A stretch of 64,000 nucleotides of DNA. Source: an uncultured Eubacteriales bacterium (GTDB lineage: Bacteria > Bacillota > Clostridia > Oscillospirales > Oscillospiraceae). Where the stretch lies: assembly GCA_902465435.1 (NCBI GenBank), contig CABQNH010000006.1, positions 1 to 64,000 on the forward strand, read 5' to 3'. The notes under the pieces are model-generated. The model did no database searches. It saw only the letters and a program-made list of their open reading frames with translations, and was not told the origin of the DNA. Below, one piece after another: positions 25,748 through 35,120 of this stretch (positions are counted from its first letter, which is position 1; each line of letters starts with the position of its first letter). The position numbers and the translations under genes are program-made.

Positions 25748-25985
25748 TTGTGCTGCGCTGAAATATTTGCTATAATAATGTGAACTGGATCAATCCGCAA
25801 GCCCTATAGTCCCCGATTCCCGCGGTCAGGAGGATCGCCTCCGACGCAGGGATCCACGGCCCTTTGCCGAAGCACCCCGTGCGCTCCGCAGAAAGCGCCG
25901 CAGCGTCTTGCGGAGATATCGATTGCCGCAGCACCGCATTCCCTCCGTCGGCCTTAGGGCGACTGCTCGGAACGCGGCGGCGGCC
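25748..25985 (+). ncRNA. ssrS: Probable 6S RNA with its promoter
   Basis: A promoter (TTGTGC 25748-25753, 17 bp, TATAAT 25771-25776) drives a roughly 200-base RNA starting near 25783. It contains CGCAAGCCCTATAGTCCCCGA, similar in kind to the 5' arm of 6S RNA. It folds as one long rod: GCCCTA (25801) pairs with TAGGGC (about 25964), CCGA with TCGG, GCGGT with ACCGC, with a local GGAGG/CCTCC hairpin and a terminal CTCCGCA/TGCGGAG hairpin. The size, rod shape and neighbourhood of recJ-relA fit 6S RNA, which sequesters sigma-A RNA polymerase. Not verified against a covariance model. Confidence 0.65.
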
Positions 25986-26027
25986 GCGCAAAGCGGCAGC
26001 ACGGCGGCTTATCAGAAAACATAATGG

Positions 26028-28133
26028 ATGTGGATTTTTTTGAAGTATGATGTTTGGAACGTTGCCTCCGTCCGCGAGGAGGATGTGACAGAGCTTTGCG
26101 CGGCCGGCTTTACGCCGCTGGCCGCGCGGACGCTCTGCGCCCGTGGCTATGACACGGCGGCGCGTGCCAAAGAAGCGATTCAATGCGATGGGGAAATCAG
26201 CAGCCCCTTTCTCATGAAGGAGATGGACAGGGCGGCGCAGCGCGTCCGGCTCGCGCTTTCGCGCGGGGAAAAAATCGCGGTTTTCGGCGACTATGACGTG
26301 GATGGGATCACCTCGACCTGCCTGCTGACCGACTATCTCCGCACCTGCGGCGGCGACTGCATCGCATACATTCCCGGCAGGCTGGAGGAGGGCTACGGGC
26401 TGAACGAAGCGGCCATCCGGCATCTCTGCGCACAGGGCGCAACGCTGATCGTCACGGTCGACTGCGGGATCACCGCCTGCGAGGAGGCCGCGCTGTGCCG
26501 GACGCTCGGCGTCGATCTCGTCATCACCGATCACCACGAATGCAAGGCGCAGCTGCCGGAGGCAGTCGCCATTGTCGATCCGCACCGGCCGGATCGAACC
26601 TACCCCACGACCGATCTTTCCGGCGTCGGCATTGCCTATCAGCTTGCCTGCGCCGTGGACGGCGGGCGGCACGATCTGCTCTCGCGCTACTGCGACCTGG
26701 TCTGCCTCGGCGCGATCGCGGACGTGATGCCCATGCGCGGCGAGAACCGCGTTTTTGTCTCGCGCGGTCTGAAGGCGCTGCAATCGCCGCACCGGGTCGG
26801 CCTGAAGGCGCTCATCCGCGAGTGCGGCTGCGACAAGCAGACCATCACCGCGACCGCTGTCGGCTATACGCTCGCGCCGCGGATCAACGCGGCCGGGCGA
26901 ATGGGCTGCGTTGAACTGGCAACGGAGCTGCTTCTGACCGAGGATCCCGCGCGTGCTGCCGTGCTTGCCCAGACGCTGTGCCGTCTGAACCGCGAGCGGC
27001 AGCGGCTGGAATCCGAAATCTACAAGGAGGCCGTCCAAATGCTGCAGGCACAGGGCGGCAAGCCTTCCGCCATCGTTTTGGCAAACGAAACGTGGCATCA
27101 GGGCATCGTCGGCATCGTCGCCTCGCGGCTGGCCGAGGAATATGCCTGCCCCACCTTCCTGATCTGTCTGGACGGTGACCGCGGCAAGGCTTCCTCCCGC
27201 TCGCACGGCGGCTTCAACCTGTTCGCCTCCCTGAAGGCACTCTCGCCGCTGCTGGAAAGCTACGGCGGACACGAGCTTGCCGCAGGCTTCACCATCCGCA
27301 GGGAAAACATTGCCGCCTTCCGGCAGGAGATGGAGCGGCTGTGTGCAGAATTCTACGCCGCAGGGCAGGCGCGCGCCGCACTTGCGGTGGACTGCCGGAT
27401 TGAAGCGGAGCTTCTGACGATCCCCAACATTGCAGGGCTAGACGTCCTTGAGCCGTGCGGCACCTGCTTCCCGCGCCCGGTATTCTGCATGGAGGCGCTG
27501 CGCATCGAGCAGCTCAGCGAGATCGGCGGCGGCAAGCATCTGCGCCTGCGGCTGCGCAGTGCGCGCGGCTGCTGCCTCAACGCCGTTTGGTTTTCGACGA
27601 CGGCGCTGCGCGCGGCGGTCGGTGTCGGCGACCTGATCGATGTCGCCTTCCAGCCGCAGATCAACGAATACCGCAATGAACGGCAGCCGCAGCTTCATGT
27701 GATCGACCTGCGGCCGACGCAGGCGCAGCGCGAGCAGCTTTGCGCCGAGCGCGGACTATACGAAAAATACACGAAGAATCTGCCGCTGGAGCCGGCGCAG
27801 TATGAAGCGCTTTTGCCGGTTCGGGCGGAGTTTGTCGCCGTCTGGCGCTACCTGATCTCTCACTGCACGAACGGCCAGCTTCTGGAGGAGGCGGGCTGCC
27901 TCAGCCGGAAAATCGCCCGCTGCGGCTGCTCGTCCCTGAGCGCGCTGCACATGCGGATCTGTTTGGACGTTTTTGCCGAGCAGGAGCTGATCGAGCTGCG
28001 CGAGCTGCCGCACTGCCTCCATATTATCATGGCGCGGCAGCAGAAAAAGTTTGATTTGAACGAAAGTCCGATTGTAAAAAATCTGCGGGCGGAAGCAGGT
28101 GAAACGAATGGAAACCTTTGCAGAACATTATGA
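26028..28133 (+). CDS. recJ: Single-stranded-DNA-specific exonuclease RecJ
   Basis: 701-residue DHH-family 5'-3' exonuclease used in recombinational and base-excision repair. Motifs: GDYDVDGITS, TVDCGIT, ITDHHECK (the DHH), and in the DHHA1 part SSRSHGGFNL and YGGHELAAGF. An OB-like region follows and there is a longer C-terminal domain, as in other Firmicutes RecJ proteins. The start is uncertain. ATG 26028 has only a weak ribosome site, and a TTG at 26040 would give an MKYDVWNV start closer to relatives. The 3' end overlaps relA by about 26 bases. Confidence 0.93.
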   Translation: MWIFLKYDVWNVASVREEDVTELCAAGFTPLAARTLCARGYDTAARAKEAIQCDGEISSPFLMKEMDRAAQRVRLALSRGEKIAVFGDYDVDGITSTCLLTDYLRTCGGDCIAYIPGRLEEGYGLNEAAIRHLCAQGATLIVTVDCGITACEEAALCRTLGVDLVITDHHECKAQLPEAVAIVDPHRPDRTYPTTDLSGVGIAYQLACAVDGGRHDLLSRYCDLVCLGAIADVMPMRGENRVFVSRGLKALQSPHRVGLKALIRECGCDKQTITATAVGYTLAPRINAAGRMGCVELATELLLTEDPARAAVLAQTLCRLNRERQRLESEIYKEAVQMLQAQGGKPSAIVLANETWHQGIVGIVASRLAEEYACPTFLICLDGDRGKASSRSHGGFNLFASLKALSPLLESYGGHELAAGFTIRRENIAAFRQEMERLCAEFYAAGQARAALAVDCRIEAELLTIPNIAGLDVLEPCGTCFPRPVFCMEALRIEQLSEIGGGKHLRLRLRSARGCCLNAVWFSTTALRAAVGVGDLIDVAFQPQINEYRNERQPQLHVIDLRPTQAQREQLCAERGLYEKYTKNLPLEPAQYEALLPVRAEFVAVWRYLISHCTNGQLLEEAGCLSRKIARCGCSSLSALHMRICLDVFAEQELIELRELPHCLHIIMARQQKKFDLNESPIVKNLRAEAGETNGNLCRTL

Positions 28134-30285
28134 ATCCATGAAAAAAGCCATCGCGCGCCACGCCCCCTATGTGGATATGGCGGTGATCGACCGCGCGGTG
28201 CAGTATGCAGCCAATAAGCACGAGGGGCAGAAGCGGAAGGACGGCTCGCCCTATATCATCCATCCGCTGGCCGTGGCGGAGATCGTCGCGGAGATCGGTC
28301 TGGACACCGACGCGATCCTGGGCGCGCTCCTGCATGACTGTCTGGAGGACACGGACTCCACCTATGACGACATCGCCCGGCAGTTCGGGCAGACGGTCGC
28401 CGAGCTGGTCGAGGGCGTCACAAAGCTGACACGGGTCGAATATTCCACGCTGGAAGAGCAGCAGATGGAGAATCTGCGCAAGATGTTCATGGCGATGAGC
28501 AAGGACATCCGCGTCGTGCTCATTAAAATTGCCGACCGGCTGCACAATACGCGCACCATGCAGTACCAGACCCCGGAAAAGCAAATTTCCAAATCCATGG
28601 AAACCATGGATATCTATGCGCCGCTTGCACACCGGCTCGGTATGCAGAAGATCAAGTGGGAGCTGGAGGACGCCAGCCTGCGCTACCTCGACCCGAAGGG
28701 CTATAACGAGATCATGCAGTATCTCGACGCGCACCAGAAGGAGGCCGAGGAATTCATGCGCGGCGTGCAGGAGAAGATCCAGACGCGGCTCTCCTCCGTC
28801 GGCATCACCGGCACGATCTACGGCCGGATCAAGCACGTTTATTCCATCTACCGCAAGATGAAGGCGCAGGACAAAACCATCGACGAGCTGTACGACATGT
28901 ATGCGTTCCGCGTGATCGTCGATTCGATCCCGGACTGCTATAACGTTTTGGGGCACATTCACGACCTCTTTAATCTGGTTCCCGGCCGCTTCAAGGACTA
29001 CATCTCCACGCCGAAGCCCAATATGTACCAGAGTCTCCATACAACGGTCATCGGCACGGACGGCATTCCCTTTGAAGTGCAGATCCGCACCTGGGAGATG
29101 CACGAAACGGCGGAATACGGCATTGCCGCCCACTGGAAATACAAGCAGGGCGTCGAAACCGGAAACGAAAAAGAATTTGAGTGGGTGCGCCGCCTGCTGG
29201 AGAATCAGCAGGAAACGGACGCGGAGGATTATATCCATTCCCTCAAGGTCGATATGTTCGACGACGAGGTATTCGTCTTTACGCCGAAGGGCAAGGTCAT
29301 CTCCCTGCCCGCAGGCTCCACGCCGATCGACTTTGCCTACGCCATTCACTCCGGCGTCGGCAACGCCATGGTCGGCGCAAAGGTCAATAACCGCATTGCA
29401 AGCTATGACCTTCCGCTCAAAAACGGCGATATCGTCGAGATCCTGACCTCTAAGACCGCCAAGGGTCCAAGCCGCGACTGGCTGAACATCTGTAAGTCCA
29501 ATCAGGCGCGCATCAAGATCAAGCAGTGGTATAAGAAAGAGAAGCGCGAGGAGAATGTCGCGCACGGCAAGGCGTCCTTTGAGGGCGAGCTGCGCCGCAA
29601 CAACTTCAATCCCAACATCCTGCAGGACGAGGCGCTGCTTCCGCTGCTGCTCAAGCGGCTGTCCTTCGACTGCATCGACGACATGTACGCCTCCATCGGC
29701 TACGGCGGCCTGACCGCCACCAAGGCCGTCGGCCGCATCCGCGACGAGCTGAACCGCGCGACGAAGGCGGCGGCCGTCGCCAAGGAGAACCAGAAGCAGG
29801 CCGAGCTGCCCGGCAAGGTCAGCCGCCACAAGGACTCCGGCGTCATTGTCGAGGACATTGACTCCTGCATGATCAAGTTCTCACGCTGCTGCACCCCGGT
29901 TCCCGGCGACGACATCGTCGGCTTCATCACGAAGGGCTACGGCGTCTCGGTGCACCGCCGCGACTGCCCGAACGCCGCCGGTGCGTTCACGGACGCGCAG
30001 TCCGGCCGCTGGGTTCGCGTCTCCTGGTGCGAGGGCAACGAGAAGCCCTTTGCGACCACGCTGGAGGTCGATGCGAGCGACCGCGAGCAGCTTCTTCTGG
30101 ACATTGCCACCACGCTTGCCACCATGCACGTCAAGGTCAAGGAGATCAACGGCAAGGACGCGCCCGGCGGGCGGGCGATCTTCTTCGTCACCTTTGAGGT
30201 GCGAGATGTGCGCGAGCTTTTAAACGTACAGAATAAAATACGCGGCATTTCCGGCGTTTCCGACGTCCGGCGCGGCCAGCAGTAA
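28108..30285 (+). CDS. relA: Bifunctional (p)ppGpp synthetase/hydrolase (RelA/SpoT family)
   Basis: 725-residue stringent-response enzyme. N-terminal HD hydrolase domain (HDCLEDTDSTYDD, DRLHNTRTM), synthetase domain (GRIKHVYSIYRKM, YISTPKPNMYQSLHTTV, EIQIRT-like FEVQIRTWEMH), TGS domain (VFVFTPKGKVISLPAGSTPIDF), a zinc-finger/conserved-Cys region (SRCCTPVPGDDIVGF) and a C-terminal ACT domain. Both catalytic halves look intact. ATG 28108 follows AGGTGA by six bases; GTG 28099 is an alternative. It lies in the conserved recJ-relA-dtd order. Confidence 0.95.
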   Translation: METFAEHYESMKKAIARHAPYVDMAVIDRAVQYAANKHEGQKRKDGSPYIIHPLAVAEIVAEIGLDTDAILGALLHDCLEDTDSTYDDIARQFGQTVAELVEGVTKLTRVEYSTLEEQQMENLRKMFMAMSKDIRVVLIKIADRLHNTRTMQYQTPEKQISKSMETMDIYAPLAHRLGMQKIKWELEDASLRYLDPKGYNEIMQYLDAHQKEAEEFMRGVQEKIQTRLSSVGITGTIYGRIKHVYSIYRKMKAQDKTIDELYDMYAFRVIVDSIPDCYNVLGHIHDLFNLVPGRFKDYISTPKPNMYQSLHTTVIGTDGIPFEVQIRTWEMHETAEYGIAAHWKYKQGVETGNEKEFEWVRRLLENQQETDAEDYIHSLKVDMFDDEVFVFTPKGKVISLPAGSTPIDFAYAIHSGVGNAMVGAKVNNRIASYDLPLKNGDIVEILTSKTAKGPSRDWLNICKSNQARIKIKQWYKKEKREENVAHGKASFEGELRRNNFNPNILQDEALLPLLLKRLSFDCIDDMYASIGYGGLTATKAVGRIRDELNRATKAAAVAKENQKQAELPGKVSRHKDSGVIVEDIDSCMIKFSRCCTPVPGDDIVGFITKGYGVSVHRRDCPNAAGAFTDAQSGRWVRVSWCEGNEKPFATTLEVDASDREQLLLDIATTLATMHVKVKEINGKDAPGGRAIFFVTFEVRDVRELLNVQNKIRGISGVSDVRRGQQ

Positions 30286-30296
30286 GGAGAAGCGTC

Positions 30297-30749
30297 ATGC
30301 GTGCCGTTGTAACAAGAGTCCGTTCCGCCTCCGTCACGATCGGCGGACAGGTGAACGGGAAGATCGGGCAGGGGCTTTTGGTCCTGCTCGGCGTCGGGCC
30401 GGACGATACCCCGGCGCATTGCGAAAAGCTGGCGGATAAAACTCTCGGCCTGCGCATTTTCTGCGACGAAGCGGGGAAAATGAACCGCGCTCTGGCGGAC
30501 GTCGGCGGCGAGGTATTAGTCGTCAGTCAGTTCACGCTCTACGGCGACTGCCGCAAGGGGCGCAGACCAAGCTTTGTCGGCGCGGCGGCGCCGGAGCTTG
30601 CCGTCCCGCTCTATGAGCAATTTTTGAGAGAATGCGCCCTGCGCGGCTTCCCGCCGCAGCACGGCGAGTTTGGCGCGGATATGCAGGTCGCCTCCGTCAA
30701 CGACGGGCCGGTCACGCTTTGGCTCGATACCTGCCAGTGGTTCGGCTGA
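30297..30749 (+). CDS. dtd: D-aminoacyl-tRNA deacylase
   Basis: 150-residue chirality-proofreading enzyme that removes D-amino acids from tRNA. Motifs: VVSQFTLYGDCRKGRRPSF and the C-terminal NDGPVT (Gly-Pro motif). The length is standard. AAGGAG lies nine bases before the ATG, and the gene begins 11 bases after relA, continuing the relA-dtd operon seen in many Firmicutes. Confidence 0.95.
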   Translation: MRAVVTRVRSASVTIGGQVNGKIGQGLLVLLGVGPDDTPAHCEKLADKTLGLRIFCDEAGKMNRALADVGGEVLVVSQFTLYGDCRKGRRPSFVGAAAPELAVPLYEQFLRECALRGFPPQHGEFGADMQVASVNDGPVTLWLDTCQWFG

Positions 30750-30795
30750 CCGGCGCCCTGCGTACCTTCACCTACAGAGAAAAGAGGGAGCCACC

Positions 30796-31398
30796 ATGGA
30801 GATTCGTTCGCTGCAGCTCGGTCTTTATCAGACAAACTGCTATATTCTTTCCAAACAGGCGCACGGCGACGCCGTGCTGACCGACCCCGGCTACGAGCCG
30901 CAGCGCATCCTGCAATTTCTGCAGGAGAACGCGCTGACGCTGCGCGCCATTCTGCTGACCCACGGCCACTTCGACCATGTGGGCGGCGTGCGCGAGCTTG
31001 TGGCGGCGACCGGCTGCCGTGTCTATCTCCACCACCTGGAGACGAGTATGCCGCATTACCTGACGGCGGGCGAGCTCTACTTTACAGACACCTACGACGA
31101 GGGGGACGACATCGAAGAGGCGGGACTGCGGTTCCATTGCCTGCACACGCCGGGGCACAGTCCCGGCTCCGTCTGCCTTCTGCACGAGCATGTGATGTTC
31201 TGCGGCGACACGCTGTTTCGCGGGAGCTGCGGCAGGACCGACTGCCCCGGCGGAAGCTGGACGGAACTTCAGAACTCTCTGCGGCGTCTTTATTTCTTAG
31301 AGGGGGACTACGACGTCTATCCCGGCCACGGCGCGCCGACCACCCTGCGCCGCGAGCGGCTGGGAAATCCCTTCCTGCTGGAGGCGGCGCGCAGATGA
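30796..31398 (+). CDS. MBL-fold metallo-hydrolase (glyoxalase II-like)
   Basis: 200-residue metallo-beta-lactamase-fold protein. The dinuclear metal site is complete: LTHGHFDHVGG (HxHxDH), HTPGHSPGS, CGDTLF and YPGHG. Proteins of this group (YqgX-like) hydrolyse thioesters such as S-lactoylglutathione in some species, but the substrate here is not known. GGGAG precedes the ATG. The stop overlaps the hemZ start, so translation is likely coupled. Confidence 0.88.
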   Translation: MEIRSLQLGLYQTNCYILSKQAHGDAVLTDPGYEPQRILQFLQENALTLRAILLTHGHFDHVGGVRELVAATGCRVYLHHLETSMPHYLTAGELYFTDTYDEGDDIEEAGLRFHCLHTPGHSPGSVCLLHEHVMFCGDTLFRGSCGRTDCPGGSWTELQNSLRRLYFLEGDYDVYPGHGAPTTLRRERLGNPFLLEAARR

Positions 31399-32852
31399 AG
31401 CTACGACTGATCGGCTTTTCCGACCGCTATGCGCTGGAGCAGCAGCAGCTCAGTCTCTTCCCCGACGAGCCGGTGGAGGAAGCGGACGCGCCCTTCTCCG
31501 GCGACGGCGCGACGGTGCGCCTGTCGAAGGGAAAGACCTACCTGACCGCGACCGCCCGGATCCGCTATCACGGGAAGGAGGCCTTTGCCGTTCGCAGGCT
31601 CCCGCTCGCGCAGGCGGACGTCCGAATGACGCGCCGCACCGCACAGCTTGCCTACTTCAAGGCGGCCTCCGCCGTCATGGAGGAAGCGCCCGAATGGGGC
31701 AGCCTGTCCGGCGTGCGCCCGACCAAGCTGTCTACCGCGCACCTGCTGTCCGGCGGCACAAGGCGCTCGGCCGAGCGCCTGATGGAGAAGACCTTTTTCG
31801 TCTCTCCGGCGCGCAGCCGCCTCTGTGTGGACGCCTCGCTTGCAACCGTCGCTGCGCAGAGGCTGCTTGCCGAGCAAGACCTGTCCGTTTATATCGGCAT
31901 TCCCTTCTGCCCGACCCGCTGCGCCTACTGCAGCTTTGTCAGCCAGTCGATCGAGCGCTTTTCCGGACTTTTGGAGCCATATGTGGATGCGCTCATCCGC
32001 GAAATCGAGCATACGGGCGACTGCCTGCGCAGCTCGCCCTTCCGCATTCGCACGCTCTATATGGGCGGCGGAACGCCGACCACGCTGTCGGCCGCGCAGC
32101 TGGCGCGGCTGATGGCGGCAATTGCGAGGAATTTTGACCTTACCGCACTGATAGAATATACCGTAGAGGGCGGCCGTCCGGACACGCTGGACGCCGAAAA
32201 GCTCTGCGTGCTGCGCGCGCACGGCTGCGACCGCATCAGCATCAATCCGCAGAGCATGAACGACGAGGTGCTTGCGGCGATCGGCCGCCGCCACACCGCC
32301 GCGCAGACAACGCAGGCATATTTTGCCGCGCGGAACGCCGGCTTTTCCGTCATCAACATGGATCTGATCGCCGGACTTCCGAGAGAGAGTGCCGAAAGCT
32401 TCGCCCGCTCTCTGGACGCCGTGCGGGCGCTGGCTCCCGAAAACATCACGGTACACACGCTGGCCATGAAAAAGGGCGCAGATCTCTTTTTTCACCGGCT
32501 GGGGCTTCCGCAAAAGCAGGAGGTCGCCGAAATGCTCACCTATGCGCAGACCCGCCTGCGCGGCGACGGCTTCGCGCCGTATTATCTCTATCGCCAGAAG
32601 TATATGTCCGGCAGCTTTGAGAATGTCGGCTGGCAAAAAGGCGATACGCCCTGCCTTTACAACATCTATATGATGGAGGAGCTTCACTCCATTCTCTCTC
32701 TGGGCGGCGGCGGCGTGAGCAAGCTCAACCTGCCCGGCGGCAAGATCGAGCGGCTCGCCAATCCCAAATATCCCACGCAATACATCGAGCGCATCGACAA
32801 CGTATGCGCAAAAAAGGACGAATTCTTTACCCGTCTCATGGAAGGAGACTGA
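31395..32852 (+). CDS. hemZ: Coproporphyrinogen dehydrogenase-like radical SAM protein HemZ
   Basis: 485-residue radical SAM protein with the 4Fe-4S motif CPTRCAYCSF (CxxxCxxC) at about residues 179-186, MGGGTPT (SAM-binding GGE/GGT-type stretch) and SINPQSMND. An N-terminal extension of about 165 residues precedes the radical SAM core, as in HemZ. HemZ proteins resemble the oxygen-independent coproporphyrinogen III oxidase, but the reaction is not settled for all of them. Overlap with the MBL gene (ATGA) and with the relA region follows the Firmicutes pattern. Confidence 0.9.
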   Translation: MKLRLIGFSDRYALEQQQLSLFPDEPVEEADAPFSGDGATVRLSKGKTYLTATARIRYHGKEAFAVRRLPLAQADVRMTRRTAQLAYFKAASAVMEEAPEWGSLSGVRPTKLSTAHLLSGGTRRSAERLMEKTFFVSPARSRLCVDASLATVAAQRLLAEQDLSVYIGIPFCPTRCAYCSFVSQSIERFSGLLEPYVDALIREIEHTGDCLRSSPFRIRTLYMGGGTPTTLSAAQLARLMAAIARNFDLTALIEYTVEGGRPDTLDAEKLCVLRAHGCDRISINPQSMNDEVLAAIGRRHTAAQTTQAYFAARNAGFSVINMDLIAGLPRESAESFARSLDAVRALAPENITVHTLAMKKGADLFFHRLGLPQKQEVAEMLTYAQTRLRGDGFAPYYLYRQKYMSGSFENVGWQKGDTPCLYNIYMMEELHSILSLGGGGVSKLNLPGGKIERLANPKYPTQYIERIDNVCAKKDEFFTRLMEGD

Positions 32853-32854
32853 AT

Positions 32855-33769
32855 ATGGACCTTTCTTTGATCCGCGAGCGGATCTTGCATGACCCGCAGG
32901 AATTTATTGCGCAATGCGACGCGCATTATGCCGACCAGTTCAAGGACGCCGCCAGCATCATCGCCGCGCGCCGTCCGATCAGTCCGGTCATTCTGCTCTC
33001 CGGCTATTCCGGCTCTGGAAAGACCACGACCGCCGAAAAGATCTCCGAGCGACTGCAGCGCTACGGCATACGCTGCCATATGATCTCGCTCGACGACTAT
33101 TACCGCACGCGCTCGCTCGGCGGCTATCCCCGCACGGAAAGCGGCGAGCTGGATCTCGAGTCGCCGCTGGGGCTTGATATTGCGCTTCTGAACGAGCAAA
33201 TGGCCGCGCTGGAGCGCTACGAGCCGATCCGCGTGCCGCACTTTGATTTTACCGCGCAGGCGCGCGACGAATCCGCCTGGCGCGACCTGCAGATCAAGGA
33301 GAACGAGGTCGTTCTTTTTGAGGGCATCAACGCACTGAATCCGATCTTTACCGAAAAAAATCCCCACGCAACGCGCATTTTTGTCGCGCCGCTCTCTCCG
33401 CTGACGCAAAACGGCGATATCGTGCTGGGCGGCGAGGAGCTTCGCATTCTGCGCCGCTGCGTGCGCGACTATAACTTCCGCAATTACTCCCCCCTGCAGA
33501 CGCTCAGCATGTGGCACAACATCCGCCGCGGCGAGCGGCTCTACATCAATCCCTACAAGGACAACGCACACACCATGATCGACACGGCGCACGGCTACGA
33601 GCTGTCCGTGCTGGGCTATATCGCCAAGCCGCTCTTCGAGCAGCTTCCCGACGACGCGCCCTTCAAGTATCTGACCGACAGCATCCTGCGCGTGCTGCCC
33701 GAGCTTCCGCAGCTCGACGGCGGACTGCTGTCCCCCGACTGCCTGCTGAAAAAAGAATTTATGAAGTAA
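32855..33769 (+). CDS. Uridine kinase/phosphoribulokinase-family nucleoside kinase
   Basis: 304-residue P-loop kinase. Walker A is GYSGSGKTT, followed by the SLDDYY element typical of uridine kinases, and FEGINALNP. The N-terminal 35 residues and C-terminal region differ from classic Udk, so the exact substrate is open; phosphorylation of a nucleoside or a related small molecule is likely. GAAGGAG lies eight bases before the ATG. It is two bases after hemZ and nine before the deaminase gene. Confidence 0.8.
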   Translation: MDLSLIRERILHDPQEFIAQCDAHYADQFKDAASIIAARRPISPVILLSGYSGSGKTTTAEKISERLQRYGIRCHMISLDDYYRTRSLGGYPRTESGELDLESPLGLDIALLNEQMAALERYEPIRVPHFDFTAQARDESAWRDLQIKENEVVLFEGINALNPIFTEKNPHATRIFVAPLSPLTQNGDIVLGGEELRILRRCVRDYNFRNYSPLQTLSMWHNIRRGERLYINPYKDNAHTMIDTAHGYELSVLGYIAKPLFEQLPDDAPFKYLTDSILRVLPELPQLDGGLLSPDCLLKKEFMK

Positions 33770-33778
33770 GGAACTGCA

Positions 33779-35116
33779 ATGGACACACTATTTTCTCACG
33801 TCACCGCCGTCACGATGGACGAGGCGCTTCACGTTTATTACGACGCCTTTGTCGGCGTAACGGACGGAAAAATCTCCCATATCAGTCGAACCGCGCCGAA
33901 GGAGCATCCGCAGACGATCATCAACGGCGAGGGCATGGTGCTGATGCCCGGCCTCATCAACTGCCACACGCACCTTCCCATGAGTCTGCTGCGCGGCTAC
34001 GCCGACGACAAGGCGCTTGGCGCGTGGCTGGAGGAGGACATCTTCCCGCGCGAGGATCGGCTTGACGGCCGCGCAGCCAAGGCCGGCGCACTGCTGTCGA
34101 TCGCGGAATGTCTGCGCTTCGGCGTGACCTCCGTTTCGGACATGTATAACTTCTGCGACGAGATCGCCGAGGCCGTCGCGGAGAGCGGCATCAAGGCCAA
34201 CATCGGCCGCGGCACGACGCTCTTCACCGAGGACTTTGACTTTGAAGCCTATCCCGCCTGCCGCGAGCTGCAGGCGCTGCATCACAAATGGGACGGCTAT
34301 GACAACGGCCGCATCCGCGCCGAGGTCTCGATTCACGGCGAGTACACCTCGAACCATCTTCTCTGGGACGCGCTCTCTGAGTATGCGCTCAATGAAAAGC
34401 TGGGCATGCAGGTGCATCTTTCGGAGACGCAAAGCGAGCACGATTCCTGCATCGAGCGCAGCGGGCTGACCCCGGCGCAGCTCCTTGACTGCCACCATGT
34501 CTGGGATTCGCGCGCCGTCGCGGCGCACTGCGTGCATCTGACGCAGGAGGACATGCAGCTTCTGGCCCGGCGCGGGGTATCCGCCGTTCATTGCCCGATC
34601 TCCAACGCAAAGCTTGCCTCCGGCTGCGCCGATGTGCAGGCCATGGTCAAGGCAGGCATGAACGTCTGCCTCGGCACGGACTCCTCCGCCTCCAACAACA
34701 ATCTGGATCTGTTTGAGGAGATGAAGGCCGCCAGCCTGACGGCAAAGGCGCTGACGCACGACCCGCAGGCGCTGCCCGCACCGGCCTGCCTCATGATGGC
34801 GACGGTCTGCGGCGCGAAGGCACAGGGGCGGGAAAAGGAATGCGGCCAGATCAAGCTTGGCTACGACGCCGATCTCATCCTGCTCGACTTCACGCAGCCG
34901 CATCTCATTCCCTGTCACAACGTCATGAGCCACCTTGTCTATGCCGCCAACGGCCACGACGTGATGCTGACCATGGTGCGCGGCAAGATCCTCTATTCCG
35001 CCGGAACCTACTCCACAATTGATCTGAACGCCGTGGCGAGAGAGCTGAAGGACTATGCGCTTCCCCGCGTATTCGGCAGCGATCCACTTCCCGAAACCCG
35101 AACTGAAAAGGACTGA
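33779..35116 (+). CDS. Amidohydrolase, 5'-methylthioadenosine/S-adenosylhomocysteine deaminase-like
   Basis: 445-residue metal-dependent hydrolase of the TrzN/MtaD type. Zinc ligands appear in NCHTHLPMSLLRG, HLSETQSE, AAHCVHL and LGTDSSASNN (Asp). The split-barrel N- and C-terminal pieces of the amidohydrolase fold are present. Deamination of S-adenosylhomocysteine or methylthioadenosine is the usual activity for such sequences, but guanine and other nucleobase derivatives are also known substrates. It is in line with the kinase upstream and the flippase downstream. Confidence 0.82.
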   Translation: MDTLFSHVTAVTMDEALHVYYDAFVGVTDGKISHISRTAPKEHPQTIINGEGMVLMPGLINCHTHLPMSLLRGYADDKALGAWLEEDIFPREDRLDGRAAKAGALLSIAECLRFGVTSVSDMYNFCDEIAEAVAESGIKANIGRGTTLFTEDFDFEAYPACRELQALHHKWDGYDNGRIRAEVSIHGEYTSNHLLWDALSEYALNEKLGMQVHLSETQSEHDSCIERSGLTPAQLLDCHHVWDSRAVAAHCVHLTQEDMQLLARRGVSAVHCPISNAKLASGCADVQAMVKAGMNVCLGTDSSASNNNLDLFEEMKAASLTAKALTHDPQALPAPACLMMATVCGAKAQGREKECGQIKLGYDADLILLDFTQPHLIPCHNVMSHLVYAANGHDVMLTMVRGKILYSAGTYSTIDLNAVARELKDYALPRVFGSDPLPETRTEKD

Positions 35117-35120
35117 TTTT

